A stretch of DNA of 63,467 bases from an uncultured Myxococcales bacterium (GTDB lineage: Bacteria; Myxococcota_A; Polyangia; Polyangiales; Polyangiaceae): the NCBI GenBank assembly GCA_937949945.1, contig CALFEQ010000117.1, positions 1 to 63,467 of the forward strand. Direction: 5' to 3'. The notes below the pieces were generated by a model that was given only the letters and a program-made list of their open reading frames with translations, did no database searches and was not told the origin of the DNA. The position numbers and the translations under genes are program-made. This document shows positions 1-7,891 of the stretch, in pieces. Each line of letters opens with the position of its first letter. The first letter of the stretch is position 1.

Positions 1-176
1 TCCTTGTCGTCGCCGAGCGCGATGGAGCCGCCGCCGTCCTTGTCGTCGCCGAGCGCGATGGAGCCGCCGCCGTCCTTGTCGTCGCCGAGCGAGGTCGCTC
101 GCGCCTGAGCGAGATTCGCGACGAGGGCGAGAGCGAGCAGGCTTGTGCCGATGAACAGACCGGTCCTGAGCTTCAT
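1..176 (-). CDS. Secreted protein with 12-residue tandem repeats (C-terminus beyond window)
   Basis: Reading leftward from an ATG at 176, the frame stays open to the window edge (58 codons). A GGAGG Shine-Dalgarno lies about 5 nt upstream of the start. The product begins with a classic signal peptide (MKLRTGLFIGTSLLALALVA, then NLAQARA), so it is exported. After it comes a repeat of GGGSIALGDDKD encoded by a nearly exact 36-bp unit; just over two copies are visible and the array continues off the window. The Asp-rich GDDKDGGG core resembles acidic metal-binding repeats, but no family is recognised. It follows the sigma/FecR operon on the same strand with a 125-nt gap, so it may be read from that operon or from its own promoter. 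Copy number and C-terminus cannot be judged. Confidence 0.75.
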   Translation of the reverse strand, partial: MKLRTGLFIGTSLLALALVANLAQARATSLGDDKDGGGSIALGDDKDGGGSIALGDDK

Positions 177-301
177 GAAGGCCTCCAGGTGGAAAATCGT
201 GCTGAGGTGTCTCGTCGCAGCGCGACGGATCGAGATGCGCACCCGGTTGGTACCTCTTCGCGTGCGGAACGGCTCACGCGCGGCCCTTTGTCACGGTTCG
301 C

Positions 302-1315
302 TCAGAAGAGCGCGGCGATCCCGACCGCCCCGCCGCTCGAGATCCCCTGGCCGAAGGAGCGGGACTGCTCGGGGCCGACTTGGGCGTGACCCTCGCTGAG
401 CGCTCCGCCGACGTAGGCGTCTGCCATGAGACGGAGCCCGGGTGCGAGCGTCACGTAGCCGGAGAGACCGGCGCGCGCGATCGCGAGCGTCTTCACGATC
501 GTGTCGGTAGGCCCGGTGATCCTCAGCGTGGTCGCGTCGATGCCGGCGCTCACGGAGAAGCCGGAGGGGCCGCCATGGGATCCGACGCGCAGCGCGCCTC
601 CCGCGATCCACGCGCCCGTCGGTCTCGCGGGCTCCCGGCTCCGCAAGTCCGCCGCGACGCGAGAGCCGACGCGCAGCGAGAGCGCGACGCTGCTCGTGAG
701 CGGGACGAGCAGCCGCGCGTCGGGGCCGACGAGCGCGACTCCCGAGCCGAGCACGTCGATTGCCGCGGCCGGGCCGAAGCCGAGCCTTCGATGGGGCGGC
801 GGCGGCGGCGGTGACGGCGCCGGAGGTGGAGCCGGCGGTGCATCGCGCGGAGGCGGCTGCAGCACGGGTGCGTGCGCGAGCTGCTCTCCGATCGTCTCGA
901 GCAGCTCGTCGGTCGCGATGGCGACGGCGAGCGGGATGCCGTCGTCGGGAAGCTTCTCGAGATCCAGGTCGCGGACTCCGTAGTGGACCCGTTGCGGCGT
1001 GATCGCGACGATCGTGACCCGCGCCCGCGAACGGTCGTACCACCGGACGTCCACCTCGATGTCCGGGCCTCGCGATTCTCCGGGCAGGTGCCAGCAGGGC
1101 CTCGACGGTGTCGAGCCGAGCTCGGACGCGATCTCGCTCTCGATTCGGCGCGAGATCGCGGCGTCCGCGAACGGCGCCACGCGCACGCTCACGGAACCGG
1201 GCGGGACGCAGCGCCCGTGCGGCGCCTCGTCGGCTTGCGCGTCGATCGTCGAGGTCGCGATCGAGAGCGATGCTGCGATGGCGAGGAGCGGCCGCAGCAG
1301 CCGGTTCGGCCTCAC
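302..1315 (-). CDS. Secreted hypothetical protein, third gene of ECF sigma/FecR operon
   Basis: The GTG start at 1315 overlaps the FecR stop codon (GTGA), so translation is coupled; this gives 337 aa. Residues 1-28 form a signal peptide ending near IDAQADEA. A proline-rich linker (about residues 155-180) separates an N-terminal domain, which begins with one visible Cys pair, from a C-terminal part rich in alternating hydrophobic and Gly residues that ends in Phe (GIAALF). That ending and composition are typical of outer-membrane beta-structures, but this is inference. No named family is recognised. The position suggests an envelope protein that works with the sigma/FecR pair. Confidence 0.75.
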   Translation of the reverse strand: MRPNRLLRPLLAIAASLSIATSTIDAQADEAPHGRCVPPGSVSVRVAPFADAAISRRIESEIASELGSTPSRPCWHLPGESRGPDIEVDVRWYDRSRARVTIVAITPQRVHYGVRDLDLEKLPDDGIPLAVAIATDELLETIGEQLAHAPVLQPPPRDAPPAPPPAPSPPPPPPHRRLGFGPAAAIDVLGSGVALVGPDARLLVPLTSSVALSLRVGSRVAADLRSREPARPTGAWIAGGALRVGSHGGPSGFSVSAGIDATTLRITGPTDTIVKTLAIARAGLSGYVTLAPGLRLMADAYVGGALSEGHAQVGPEQSRSFGQGISSGGAVGIAALF

Positions 1316-2448
1316 CTGCACCGCCGCTTCACCATCCGCTCGTGGAGCCCGCCCGGGTGCGCGGCGAGATATCGCTCGCGTGCCTCGATGCACTCGTCCA
1401 CGAGCCCCGCCGCCTCGAGCGCCTCGACGAGACGCGCCTCGGCGTCTTCGCGGAACGCGCCCGTCGGATCGAGCCGTATCGCGTCCTCGAACGCCTCCTT
1501 CGCCTCGAGCGGCGAGTCGAGCTCGTTGAGGCGGAGCCGGCCGAGCTCGAGCGCTGCGAGCGGGGCGCGTGCGTCCGAACGGAAGCGGCGCCGGAGAGCG
1601 TCGAAGGCGCGCGCCGCGCTGTGCGGATGGGCGCTCATCCGTGCGGACTCTCCGATCGCGAAGAGATCCTGCGGGCCTGCCGTGCTCAGGATCGCGTCGA
1701 AGTCGGACGGCGGGATCTCCGCCCACGCCGCCACGAATTGCCCATCGCGCCACAGCTCGCGGAACCGCTTCGACACGACGGGCGGACGCGCCGCCGTGCG
1801 CGCTCCGCTCGGTTCCACGGAGGGCGAGGTCGACGCGTCGGCCATGGTCGATCTCGCCGCCGCGGAGACGCGGATCGCCTCCGAGGACCAAGTCTCGCCG
1901 GCGCCCAGCGTGTTCGGGACCGGCTCTCCGTCCGATCGCGTGAGCGCCACGCGGCCTTCGCTGACGGACACGACGACGTTTCCGTCCGCGGGATGGTGCT
2001 GCACGCGGAACTTCGTCCCGACCACGTGCACCTCCACGGGGCCTGCCACGACGCTGAAGGGACGATCCGCCTTGTGGGTCACGTCCGCGTAGACCTCGCC
2101 GGCCTCCACCTTCAGCCGGATCTCGCGTCCGGAGACGCGCTCCAGTCGAAGCTTCGTCGACGGCTCGAGGACGAGGTGCGATCCGTCGCCGAGCTCCAGC
2201 GATTGCCTCTCGCCAGCGCCGGTCTCGAGGACGGCGCCGTCGATCGCGCCGGCAGGTCGCCGGAAGAGGGGCATCGCGAAGAGAACCAGGACGAGCGACA
2301 CGACGGCCGCGGCCGCGAGCGCTCGGTATCTCGGCTGCGGGCGCCGCTGCTGGGCGGGAAGCCGCTCCGCGATCGCGCGCCAATTGCGCTCGCGCCGCTC
2401 CTCCCCGAGGGGAGTGTGGAAGAACCGGGACGGCGGACGCTCACTCAT
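1312..2448 (-). CDS. FecR-domain membrane protein with C-terminal TPR-like region (putative anti-sigma factor)
   Basis: 378 aa. The ATG at 2448 overlaps the end of the sigma gene by 8 nt. A cytoplasmic N-terminus of about 40 residues (MSERPPSRFFHTPLGEERRE) is followed by one transmembrane segment (about 42-62). A FecR domain follows (about 70-190; motifs LELGDGSHLVLEPSTKL, GEVYADVTHK, VVGTKFRV), and then helical repeats at about 230-370 that look like TPR. FecR proteins regulate ECF sigma factors from the inner membrane, which fits the operon order sigma, FecR, secreted protein. No TonB-dependent receptor is next door, so classical iron-siderophore signalling is not supported. Confidence 0.85.
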   Translation of the reverse strand: MSERPPSRFFHTPLGEERRERNWRAIAERLPAQQRRPQPRYRALAAAAVVSLVLVLFAMPLFRRPAGAIDGAVLETGAGERQSLELGDGSHLVLEPSTKLRLERVSGREIRLKVEAGEVYADVTHKADRPFSVVAGPVEVHVVGTKFRVQHHPADGNVVVSVSEGRVALTRSDGEPVPNTLGAGETWSSEAIRVSAAARSTMADASTSPSVEPSGARTAARPPVVSKRFRELWRDGQFVAAWAEIPPSDFDAILSTAGPQDLFAIGESARMSAHPHSAARAFDALRRRFRSDARAPLAALELGRLRLNELDSPLEAKEAFEDAIRLDPTGAFREDAEARLVEALEAAGLVDECIEARERYLAAHPGGLHERMVKRRCR

Positions 2449-3028
2449 CGCCGGAATCCTCCATCAACATCGAGGCCCCCTTCTTCAGACGACGTTTGAC
2501 GGTGGCGAGCGATGCGCCGGTCAGTTGCGCGATCTCCTCGAGGGAGGCTCCTTCGACGCGCCGGAGCAGCAACGTGGTCCGGAGCTCCCCGGGGAAGCGC
2601 TGCAATCGATCGTAGAGCTGCCGGAGCTCGACGGCCACGTCGGGCGGAGTGCTCGGCGACAGGATCGAGTCGAGGTCCGGCGGCGGAGCGGCGCGCCTCA
2701 GCCCGAGCCTCGCGAGGAGCGCGTTGCGCCGCATGAGCTTCGATGTCTTGCGGACCAGGATCCCGCAGACCCACGAGCGGAACGCGCCGCCATCCTCGAG
2801 TCGATCGAGGGTCGCGAATGCCGTGAGGAAGGAGTCCTGGAGCAAGTCGTCCACGTCGACCTTGGAGCCCAAGAGGCGGCACGCGAGCCCGTACACCGCT
2901 TGGGCGTGCCTGCGGTAGAGCACCTCGCACGCCCAGGCCTCGCCGGCTCGCGCGGCGATGACGAGCGCCGCGTCGGTCGGTCCGACCGGCAACGAGCGCA
3001 CGCGCTCGGGGGCGAGGGTAGAGGACAT
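2441..3028 (-). CDS. RNA polymerase ECF sigma factor
   Basis: 195 aa, usual ECF size. Region 2 shows LYRRHAQAVYGLACRLLGS and VDDLLQDSFLTAF, with the D-x-x-Q core contact motif. Region 4 shows a helix-turn-helix, GASLEEIAQLTGASLATVKR. It is the first gene of a three-gene overlapping operon with the FecR protein, its likely regulator. A short perfect inverted repeat (GCGGCA-GTT-TGCCGC, 3137-3151) lies about 110 nt upstream and could be an operator or the end of the BON gene's transcript. No convincing autoregulated promoter was picked by eye. Confidence 0.92.
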   Translation of the reverse strand: MSSTLAPERVRSLPVGPTDAALVIAARAGEAWACEVLYRRHAQAVYGLACRLLGSKVDVDDLLQDSFLTAFATLDRLEDGGAFRSWVCGILVRKTSKLMRRNALLARLGLRRAAPPPDLDSILSPSTPPDVAVELRQLYDRLQRFPGELRTTLLLRRVEGASLEEIAQLTGASLATVKRRLKKGASMLMEDSGDE

Positions 3029-3198
3029 GCGAGAAGGCTCGTTCCTCTACACGAGTACCCTGACGAGCCCGTTTCGGCTCACGCGTTCGACGGGAACCGC
3101 TCCGCGCACCGGCCACGTCGTCCGGCGACGCCAACAGCGGCAGTTTGCCGCGCGGTCGCGCACACTCGTCGAGCGCATGGGGCGGCTCCCATCGGAGC

Positions 3199-3912
3199 TC
3201 ACTCCGACGCCGGCGCCCACTCGGAGCCCGGCGGATACGACTCGCGAAGGCCCTTGAGCCCGCCGTGTCCGAGGCTCGGCTCGCCGCCCCGGTGCACGAT
3301 GCTGTGCGCGAGCGCGAACGCGAGCGCGCCGCCTGCGAGCGCGCCGAGCGGGTGACCCTTGAGGAACGACGTCACCGCGAAGCTCGCTGCGGCGATCCCG
3401 AGGACGAAACGCGACGCCGGCGTGTGGAGCGGCCGGGGCGTCGGCTTGTCCGAGCCCCCCTGGAGCGCCGGGATGTCGGGCCGATCGTGGACCTCGAGCT
3501 CGCTCTCGATCTCGTGCACCCCGCGCACGTGCGAAAGGCCCGAGAGCACGCGGTCGAGCTCGGCGCGCAGGATGGGGCCCTTCAGCACGATCGCGCCGTC
3601 TCCCTTCGACTCGACCTTCACGGCGTGAGGGTGAGAGGTGAGCCTCCCGAGCTTGGACCTCACGCGCGCGACGATCACGTCCGGGGGTGCATGCGCGGGG
3701 CGCCGCTTCCCGAACGCCATCGACGCGATGCCTTGCACGCGGTGGCCGAGATCACGCTTGCCGATGCCGACCGCCGTCTCGATCTCGTGCACGGCGCGCA
3801 CCGACTTCTGGCGCACGAGCGCGCGGCGAGCGCTGCCGCCGCGAGGATCGAGGAGAAACATCAATCCAGCGCCGATCAAGGCGCCGAGCGCGAGATCACG
3901 AGCGTGACGCAT
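3199..3912 (-). CDS. BON domain protein with N-terminal YtxH-like membrane anchor
   Basis: 237 aa. The N-terminus carries one hydrophobic segment (LALGALIGAGLMFLLDP, about residues 6-22) followed by RGGSARR, the pattern of YtxH/BON-type membrane proteins. A BON domain follows at about 78-140 (VIVARVRSKLGRLTSHP, KVESKGDGAIVLKGPI, GVHEIESELEVHD). BON domains bind phospholipids and occur in envelope-stress proteins such as OsmY. A second hydrophobic stretch is near residues 170-205. Its role is likely envelope maintenance; the exact function is unknown. It stands alone between the sigma operon and the dehydrogenases on the same strand. Confidence 0.8.
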   Translation of the reverse strand: MRHARDLALGALIGAGLMFLLDPRGGSARRALVRQKSVRAVHEIETAVGIGKRDLGHRVQGIASMAFGKRRPAHAPPDVIVARVRSKLGRLTSHPHAVKVESKGDGAIVLKGPILRAELDRVLSGLSHVRGVHEIESELEVHDRPDIPALQGGSDKPTPRPLHTPASRFVLGIAAASFAVTSFLKGHPLGALAGGALAFALAHSIVHRGGEPSLGHGGLKGLRESYPPGSEWAPASE

Positions 3913-4004
3913 GATGAGACCTCGACGCGATCGGCTGCAACCGACGTACCCCGGCGAGGCTCAGCTCGCGGATCGCTCGAGCGAGCTCTCGACGAAACGC
4001 GTCC

Positions 4005-5240
4005 TCAGAAGGACTTCAGATCGGAGATGAGCCGCTTCGAGATGACGATACGCTGGATCTGCCCGGTGCCCTCGAAGATGTCGTAGACCTTGATGTCGCG
4101 GAACCACTTCTCGAGGAGCTGGTGCTCCGTCGCGATGGACCCTTCGGCGCCGCAGATCTCGATCGCCTCGATGCACGCACGGATCGCCGCCTGGCCGGCC
4201 ATGGCCTTCGCCATGCTCGCCTCCTTCGCGTTCGGCAGACCTTGGTCGGCCATCCATGCCGCGCGCCAGCAGAGCGTGCGCGCCGCCTCGAGCCCGCGGC
4301 CGACGCGCGCGAGCCGCTCCGTGATCGCCGCGTAGCGCGGGATCGGACGTGACAGGACGTAGTTCCGTTTCACGAACTCGCACGCGTAGTCGTACGCGGC
4401 GCGCCCGATCCCGCACGCCATGGCGCCGACGAGCGGGCGCGTGTTGTCGAAGGTCTTCATCGCGGTCATGAAGCCTTCCTTCGACACGTAGCGCTCCTCT
4501 CCACCGAGGAGGTTCTCCTCCGGGACGCGGCAGTCCTCGAGCACGAGCTCCGCGGTCTCGCTCGCGCGCAGCCCCATCTTGTCCTCGATGCGACCGACGC
4601 TGAAACCGGGCGTGCCCTTCTCGACGACGAAGGCACGATGACCGGCGCGGCCGAGCGCGGGATCGACGGTGGCGAAGATCACCGTCCACGACGCGCGCGC
4701 GCCGTTCGTGATGTAGCACTTGCGTCCGTTGAGCACCCAGTGCTTGCCGTCCTTGCGGCAGCTCGTACGAATGCCGGCGACGTCGCTGCCGGCTCCCGGC
4801 TCGGTGAGACCGTACGCGCCCCATCGGAGCGGCTTGTCGTCGTCGAGCATGCCGTCGAAGACGGAGAAGAACCGCTTTTTCTGCTCGGGCGTCCCGCTCG
4901 CGCGCACGGGCGGACCCCCGAGCCCCGGTCCGGGCAGGCACAAGAGGAGGGCAGGGTCGCCCCAGGCGAGCTCCTCGGACGCGAGCACGCTGAACAGGTT
5001 GCCGCCCATGCCGCGCTTCCTCTCGCCCTCGGGCGCGTTCCCCTCGTCGCCGAGGCCGGCCGTCATCGCGTTCGATCCCATCGAGGTCGCGAGGCGCGCC
5101 ATGTTGCGGAGGAAGTCCTCCGGGATGCCTCCGGCGCGATCCCACGCGAGGGCGTGTGGCCGGATCACGTTCTTCGCGAGCCCGTGAACCGCCTCGCGCA
5201 TCTCGAGCTGCTTCTTGGTCAGTGAGAACTCGATCGCCAT
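4005..5240 (-). CDS. Acyl-CoA dehydrogenase (catalytic-type subunit)
   Basis: 411 aa, full length for the family; FAD-dependent alpha,beta-oxidation of acyl-CoA. Visible motifs: YGLTEPGAGSDVAG in the middle domain, CYITNGARASWTVIFA, and the C-terminal FEGTGQIQRIVISKRL. The Glu in the EGT motif corresponds to the catalytic base of medium-chain acyl-CoA dehydrogenase. The start (ATG 5240) is preceded by AGGGA about 4 nt upstream, immediately next to a heptamer array (5248-5277). It lies downstream of a second acyl-CoA dehydrogenase whose stop is 73 nt away, so the two are probably co-transcribed. Substrate is unknown. Confidence 0.93.
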   Translation of the reverse strand: MAIEFSLTKKQLEMREAVHGLAKNVIRPHALAWDRAGGIPEDFLRNMARLATSMGSNAMTAGLGDEGNAPEGERKRGMGGNLFSVLASEELAWGDPALLLCLPGPGLGGPPVRASGTPEQKKRFFSVFDGMLDDDKPLRWGAYGLTEPGAGSDVAGIRTSCRKDGKHWVLNGRKCYITNGARASWTVIFATVDPALGRAGHRAFVVEKGTPGFSVGRIEDKMGLRASETAELVLEDCRVPEENLLGGEERYVSKEGFMTAMKTFDNTRPLVGAMACGIGRAAYDYACEFVKRNYVLSRPIPRYAAITERLARVGRGLEAARTLCWRAAWMADQGLPNAKEASMAKAMAGQAAIRACIEAIEICGAEGSIATEHQLLEKWFRDIKVYDIFEGTGQIQRIVISKRLISDLKSF

Positions 5241-5247
5241 TCGTTCC

Positions 5248-5316
5248 CTGAGGACTGAGGACTGAGGACTGAGGACTCTTCCCGGTGAGGCCTGGGGCCC
5301 GAGGCCCGAGGCCTCA
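5248..5316. repeat. Two heptamer arrays between the acyl-CoA dehydrogenase genes
   Basis: 5248-5277 is (CTGAGGA)4 plus CT, exact. 5289-5316 is four heptamers of the form GGCCCGA (GGCCTGG, GGCCCGA twice, GGCCTCA). The last unit contains the stop codon of the upstream gene (TCA at 5314-5316, TGA on the minus strand). The first array ends 7 nt before the start codon of the downstream gene, abutting its ribosome-binding site. They fill nearly all of the gap. Both belong to the period-7 repeat family found elsewhere in this window. Confidence 0.85.
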
Positions 5317-6540
5317 AACGAAGACGTTCTGCGTCTCGGGCGTCGGCAGCACGAGGCCCGGATCGATCGGCACGCCGAGCGTCACCGCCGCCGCGAGCTG
5401 GTCGGCGTGCTCGGCGGTCATCCCGCAGAGCCCGAGCTGCTTCGCGTCGCGCATCAGCTTCTCGACGGGGTAGTCGCGCATGAAGCCTGCGCCGCCGTGG
5501 AGCTGCACGCCGTCGTCACCGCAGCGCATGGCCGCTTCGTGCGCGAAGGCGACCGCCTCTGCAGTGAGGAGCAGCGCGGAGCGTTCGTCGCCTTCGCCGC
5601 GCGCGAGCGCGTCCCAGGCCGCCGCCGCGCGCCACACGAGCGCGCGGCTCGCGTCGACGTCCATCGCGCGGTCGGCCACGGTGAACGCGACCGCCTGGAA
5701 GTGCCCGATCGGCTTTCCGAACGCCTTGCGCGTGTCGACGTATTCGCGCGTGATCTCGAACGCCGCGCGGGCGAGCCCGACGCCGCGCGCCGCGACGAGC
5801 AGCGCATTCTTGGCGAAGAACCGAAAGAGCGCGCGCGTGAAGTCGTCGCCGCCGAGCAGCCGCGCCGACTCGGGCACCGTGACGCCCGAGAGCTCGATCC
5901 CGCCGAAGCTGACGGCGTCGAGCCCCAGCGTCGTGACGCGATCGAGCACGACGAGGCCCGGCGCGCGCGCGTCGACGAGGAACGCGCCGAGCCCGTTCCA
6001 TCCCGCGTCGCGATCGACCTGCGCGAACACGACGAAGCTCTCGGCGCGGTCGGCGTTGAGCACGTAGGCCTTCGTGCCGTCGAGCCGCCAGCCGTCGGCC
6101 GTCTTGGTCGCCGTCGTCGAGAGGCCCGGCCGATCCGGGTTCGGCTTCGGCTCTCCCCATGCGACCGCACCGAAGCGCCCGTGCGCGCCGGCTTCGGTGA
6201 AAGGCCGGAGCGCGTCCTTCGCTTGCTCCTCCGTCCCGAGCTCGACGACCGCCAGGCCGAACGGTCCGGGCCCGCCGAGCGCGAACGGCGCGGCGGGGTC
6301 GCCCGACGCCAGCTCCTCCTCGAGGAGCACCGCGGTCGTGAGGCCCAGCCCCGCGCCCCCGACCGACTCCGGCAGCGCGGCGAGGGCGAGCCCGAGCTCG
6401 TGCGCGGTCTTGCGGACGTCTTCCGGGAGCCCGCGATCGCGCTCGAAGTCGCGGATTTTCGGCCGGATCGCCGTCCGGACGAACTCGGCCACGGAGGCGA
6501 CCATGAGCTTCTGGTCCTCGCTCGGCTCGAAGCTGATCAT
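5314..6540 (-). CDS. Acyl-CoA dehydrogenase family protein lacking the catalytic Glu
   Basis: 408 aa. The fold is clear: N-terminal helical domain (MISFEPSEDQKLMVASVAEF), a middle domain with WGEPKPNPDRPG and AYVLNADRAESFVVFAQVD, and a C-terminal domain with QLHGGAGFMRDYPVEKLMRDAK. Where the neighbour has FEGTGQIQR this protein reads LCGMTAEHADQ, so the canonical catalytic base is absent. Adjacent acyl-CoA dehydrogenase genes in actinobacteria encode alpha2beta2 enzymes with one catalytically degenerate subunit, and this pair has the same look; that is an inference. Its stop lies inside a heptamer array. Confidence 0.9.
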   Translation of the reverse strand: MISFEPSEDQKLMVASVAEFVRTAIRPKIRDFERDRGLPEDVRKTAHELGLALAALPESVGGAGLGLTTAVLLEEELASGDPAAPFALGGPGPFGLAVVELGTEEQAKDALRPFTEAGAHGRFGAVAWGEPKPNPDRPGLSTTATKTADGWRLDGTKAYVLNADRAESFVVFAQVDRDAGWNGLGAFLVDARAPGLVVLDRVTTLGLDAVSFGGIELSGVTVPESARLLGGDDFTRALFRFFAKNALLVAARGVGLARAAFEITREYVDTRKAFGKPIGHFQAVAFTVADRAMDVDASRALVWRAAAAWDALARGEGDERSALLLTAEAVAFAHEAAMRCGDDGVQLHGGAGFMRDYPVEKLMRDAKQLGLCGMTAEHADQLAAAVTLGVPIDPGLVLPTPETQNVFV

Positions 6541-6797
6541 GGGACGATCTTTTACGTGCGAAAGATATGCGTAGCAATCGTTGGCTCGGCTTCGACCAGA
6601 GCGATTTCAGGCTCCAGTCGGTCCTGGCATCACCGTGACGTTCGCGATCCTGCCAAGCGCTTTACGCGGGTTCGGAAAGGAACCACTCGAGACTCAGGTG
6701 GTGCGACGTCCCCCGTTGCGCCCCGCCGTTCCCTCCTCTATTAGGGGCGCGGCGGGCGCTGCTCCGTGGTGAGCGCGGCCAAGACGGGCAGATCCGC
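6541..6797. other. Divergent intergenic region upstream of rplM
   Basis: Between the minus-strand acyl-CoA dehydrogenase start (6540) and the rplM promoter. It is slightly AT-richer next to 6540 (AAAGATATGCGTAG, 6559-6572), where the promoter of the dehydrogenase operon may lie. No convincing gene, RNA or strong hairpin is visible. Confidence 0.4.
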
Positions 6798-6826
6798 TTG
6801 ACGAAAGCGCGGTCCCCGCGTACGTT
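6798..6826 (+). promoter_or_regulatory. Putative housekeeping promoter of rplM-rpsI
   Basis: TTGACG (6798-6803), a 17-nt spacer, then TACGTT (6821-6826): five of six matches to the -35 consensus and four of six to the -10, with ideal spacing. Transcription would start near 6833, giving a leader of about 70 nt before the L13 start. The position argues against using the in-frame TTG at 6798 as the L13 start codon. Confidence 0.65.
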
Positions 6827-6905
6827 CCCGCCCCCTTCCGCCAGGGCTCCGTCGTGTGCTCCGTGGCGAAGGCAAATTCCAGCGCGATTTCGAGAGGCAA
6901 GAGAG

Positions 6906-7385
6906 ATGGCAACGCCCGAGGCCCCGAAGGCCAAACCGAGGAACCCGCACCGCAGCTACTCCGCGACGCGGAAGGAGGCTGAGGCCAGCCGCGCCTGGTG
7001 GGTCGTCGACGCGACGGACAAGCCGCTCGGGCGTCTCGCGAGCCACGTCGCGCACATCCTTCGCGGCAAGCACAAGCCGACCTTCACCCCGCACCAGGAC
7101 ACGGGTGACTTCGTCATCGTCGTCAACGCGGGCAAGGTGAAGCTGACGGGCAACAAGCTCGACCAGAAGCTCTACTCGCACCACTCCGGAATCCCGGGCG
7201 GCTTCAAGCAGATCGCCTACCGGCACCTGCTCGCGAAGAAGCCGACGTTCCCGATCGAGAAGGCCGTGAAGGGCATGCTCCCGAAGAACGTCCTCGGTCG
7301 GAAGATGCTCGGCAAGCTGAAGGTGTACGCGACCCCGGATCATCCGCACGCCGCGCAGAAGCCCCAGGCCCTCGAGATCAAGTGA
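6906..7385 (+). CDS. rplM: 50S ribosomal protein L13
   Basis: 159 aa from the ATG at 6906. L13 hallmarks are present: WWVVDATDKPLGRLASHVAH, LRGKHKPTFTPHQDTGDFV, VNAGKVKLTGNK, YSHHSGIPGGFK, KAVKGMLPKNVLGR and LKVYATPDHPHAAQKP. It is an early-binding large-subunit protein. The frame opens earlier (TTG 6798), but those residues do not resemble L13 and overlap the promoter. It has a 10-15 residue N-terminal extension (MATPEAPKAKPRNPHRSYS) relative to the shortest L13 proteins. The standard partner rpsI follows 44 nt downstream. Confidence 0.97.
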   Translation: MATPEAPKAKPRNPHRSYSATRKEAEASRAWWVVDATDKPLGRLASHVAHILRGKHKPTFTPHQDTGDFVIVVNAGKVKLTGNKLDQKLYSHHSGIPGGFKQIAYRHLLAKKPTFPIEKAVKGMLPKNVLGRKMLGKLKVYATPDHPHAAQKPQALEIK

Positions 7386-7429
7386 GCCCCGAGGCGCCTC
7401 GGGACACGAACTGAGAGAAGAAGACGACG

Positions 7430-7825
7430 ATGAGCACCACGAACCGCACGTACGCCACCGGCAAGCGCAAGACCGCCATCGCCCGCGTCTGGCTCTCGCC
7501 CGGTACCGGCCAGGTCACGGTGAACAACCGCCCGGCCGAGCAGTACTTCGAGCGTGAGACCTCGATCATGGTCATGAAGCAGGCGCTCGAGCTCATCGAG
7601 GCGACCGATCAGTTCGACGTGTGGGCGACCGTTCGCGGCGGCGGTCACTCCGCGCAGGCCGAGGCGATGCGTCACGGTATCTCGCGTGCCCTCGTCGCCA
7701 TGGATCCGGAGAAGCGCGGCATCCTCAAGCGCGCCGGGTTCCTCACGCGCGACGCGCGCAAGAAGGAGCGCAAGAAGTACGGTCAGCCGGGCGCCCGCAA
7801 GCGCTTCCAGTACTCGAAGCGCTGA
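7430..7825 (+). CDS. rpsI: 30S ribosomal protein S9
   Basis: 131 aa, normal size. It begins MSTTNRTYATGKRKTAIARV and ends in the invariant basic tail GARKRFQYSKR, whose last residues reach the P-site tRNA in the ribosome. A GAGAGAAG stretch precedes the start. It is co-transcribed with rplM and closed by a strong intrinsic terminator 24 nt after the stop. Confidence 0.98.
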   Translation: MSTTNRTYATGKRKTAIARVWLSPGTGQVTVNNRPAEQYFERETSIMVMKQALELIEATDQFDVWATVRGGGHSAQAEAMRHGISRALVAMDPEKRGILKRAGFLTRDARKKERKKYGQPGARKRFQYSKR

Positions 7826-7848
7826 TCGCACGGAGCGCGCTCTTCACG

Positions 7849-7880
7849 AGGCCGATCACCGCGAGGTGGTCGGCCTTTTT
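7849..7880 (+). terminator. Rho-independent terminator after rpsI
   Basis: A 12-bp stem (7849-7860 with 7865-7876, one G-U pair) closed by a GCGA tetraloop and followed directly by a run of T (7876-7880). It ends the rplM-rpsI transcript before the convergent LysR gene. Confidence 0.9.
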
Positions 7881-7891
7881 CGTGCGCGCCG

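Noticed and set aside
302..2383. 693-codon open frame extending the secreted protein gene upstream
   Set aside because: The part before 1315 is an Arg-rich shadow of the FecR gene in another frame. The real start is the GTG overlapping the FecR stop.
5248..5316. CRISPR-like repeats
   Set aside because: The units are 7 bp and perfectly tandem with no spacers, and there are no cas genes. They are simple heptamer arrays.
6798..6905. Earlier in-frame TTG start for rplM
   Set aside because: The TTG is part of a good -35/-10 promoter and the added residues do not resemble L13.
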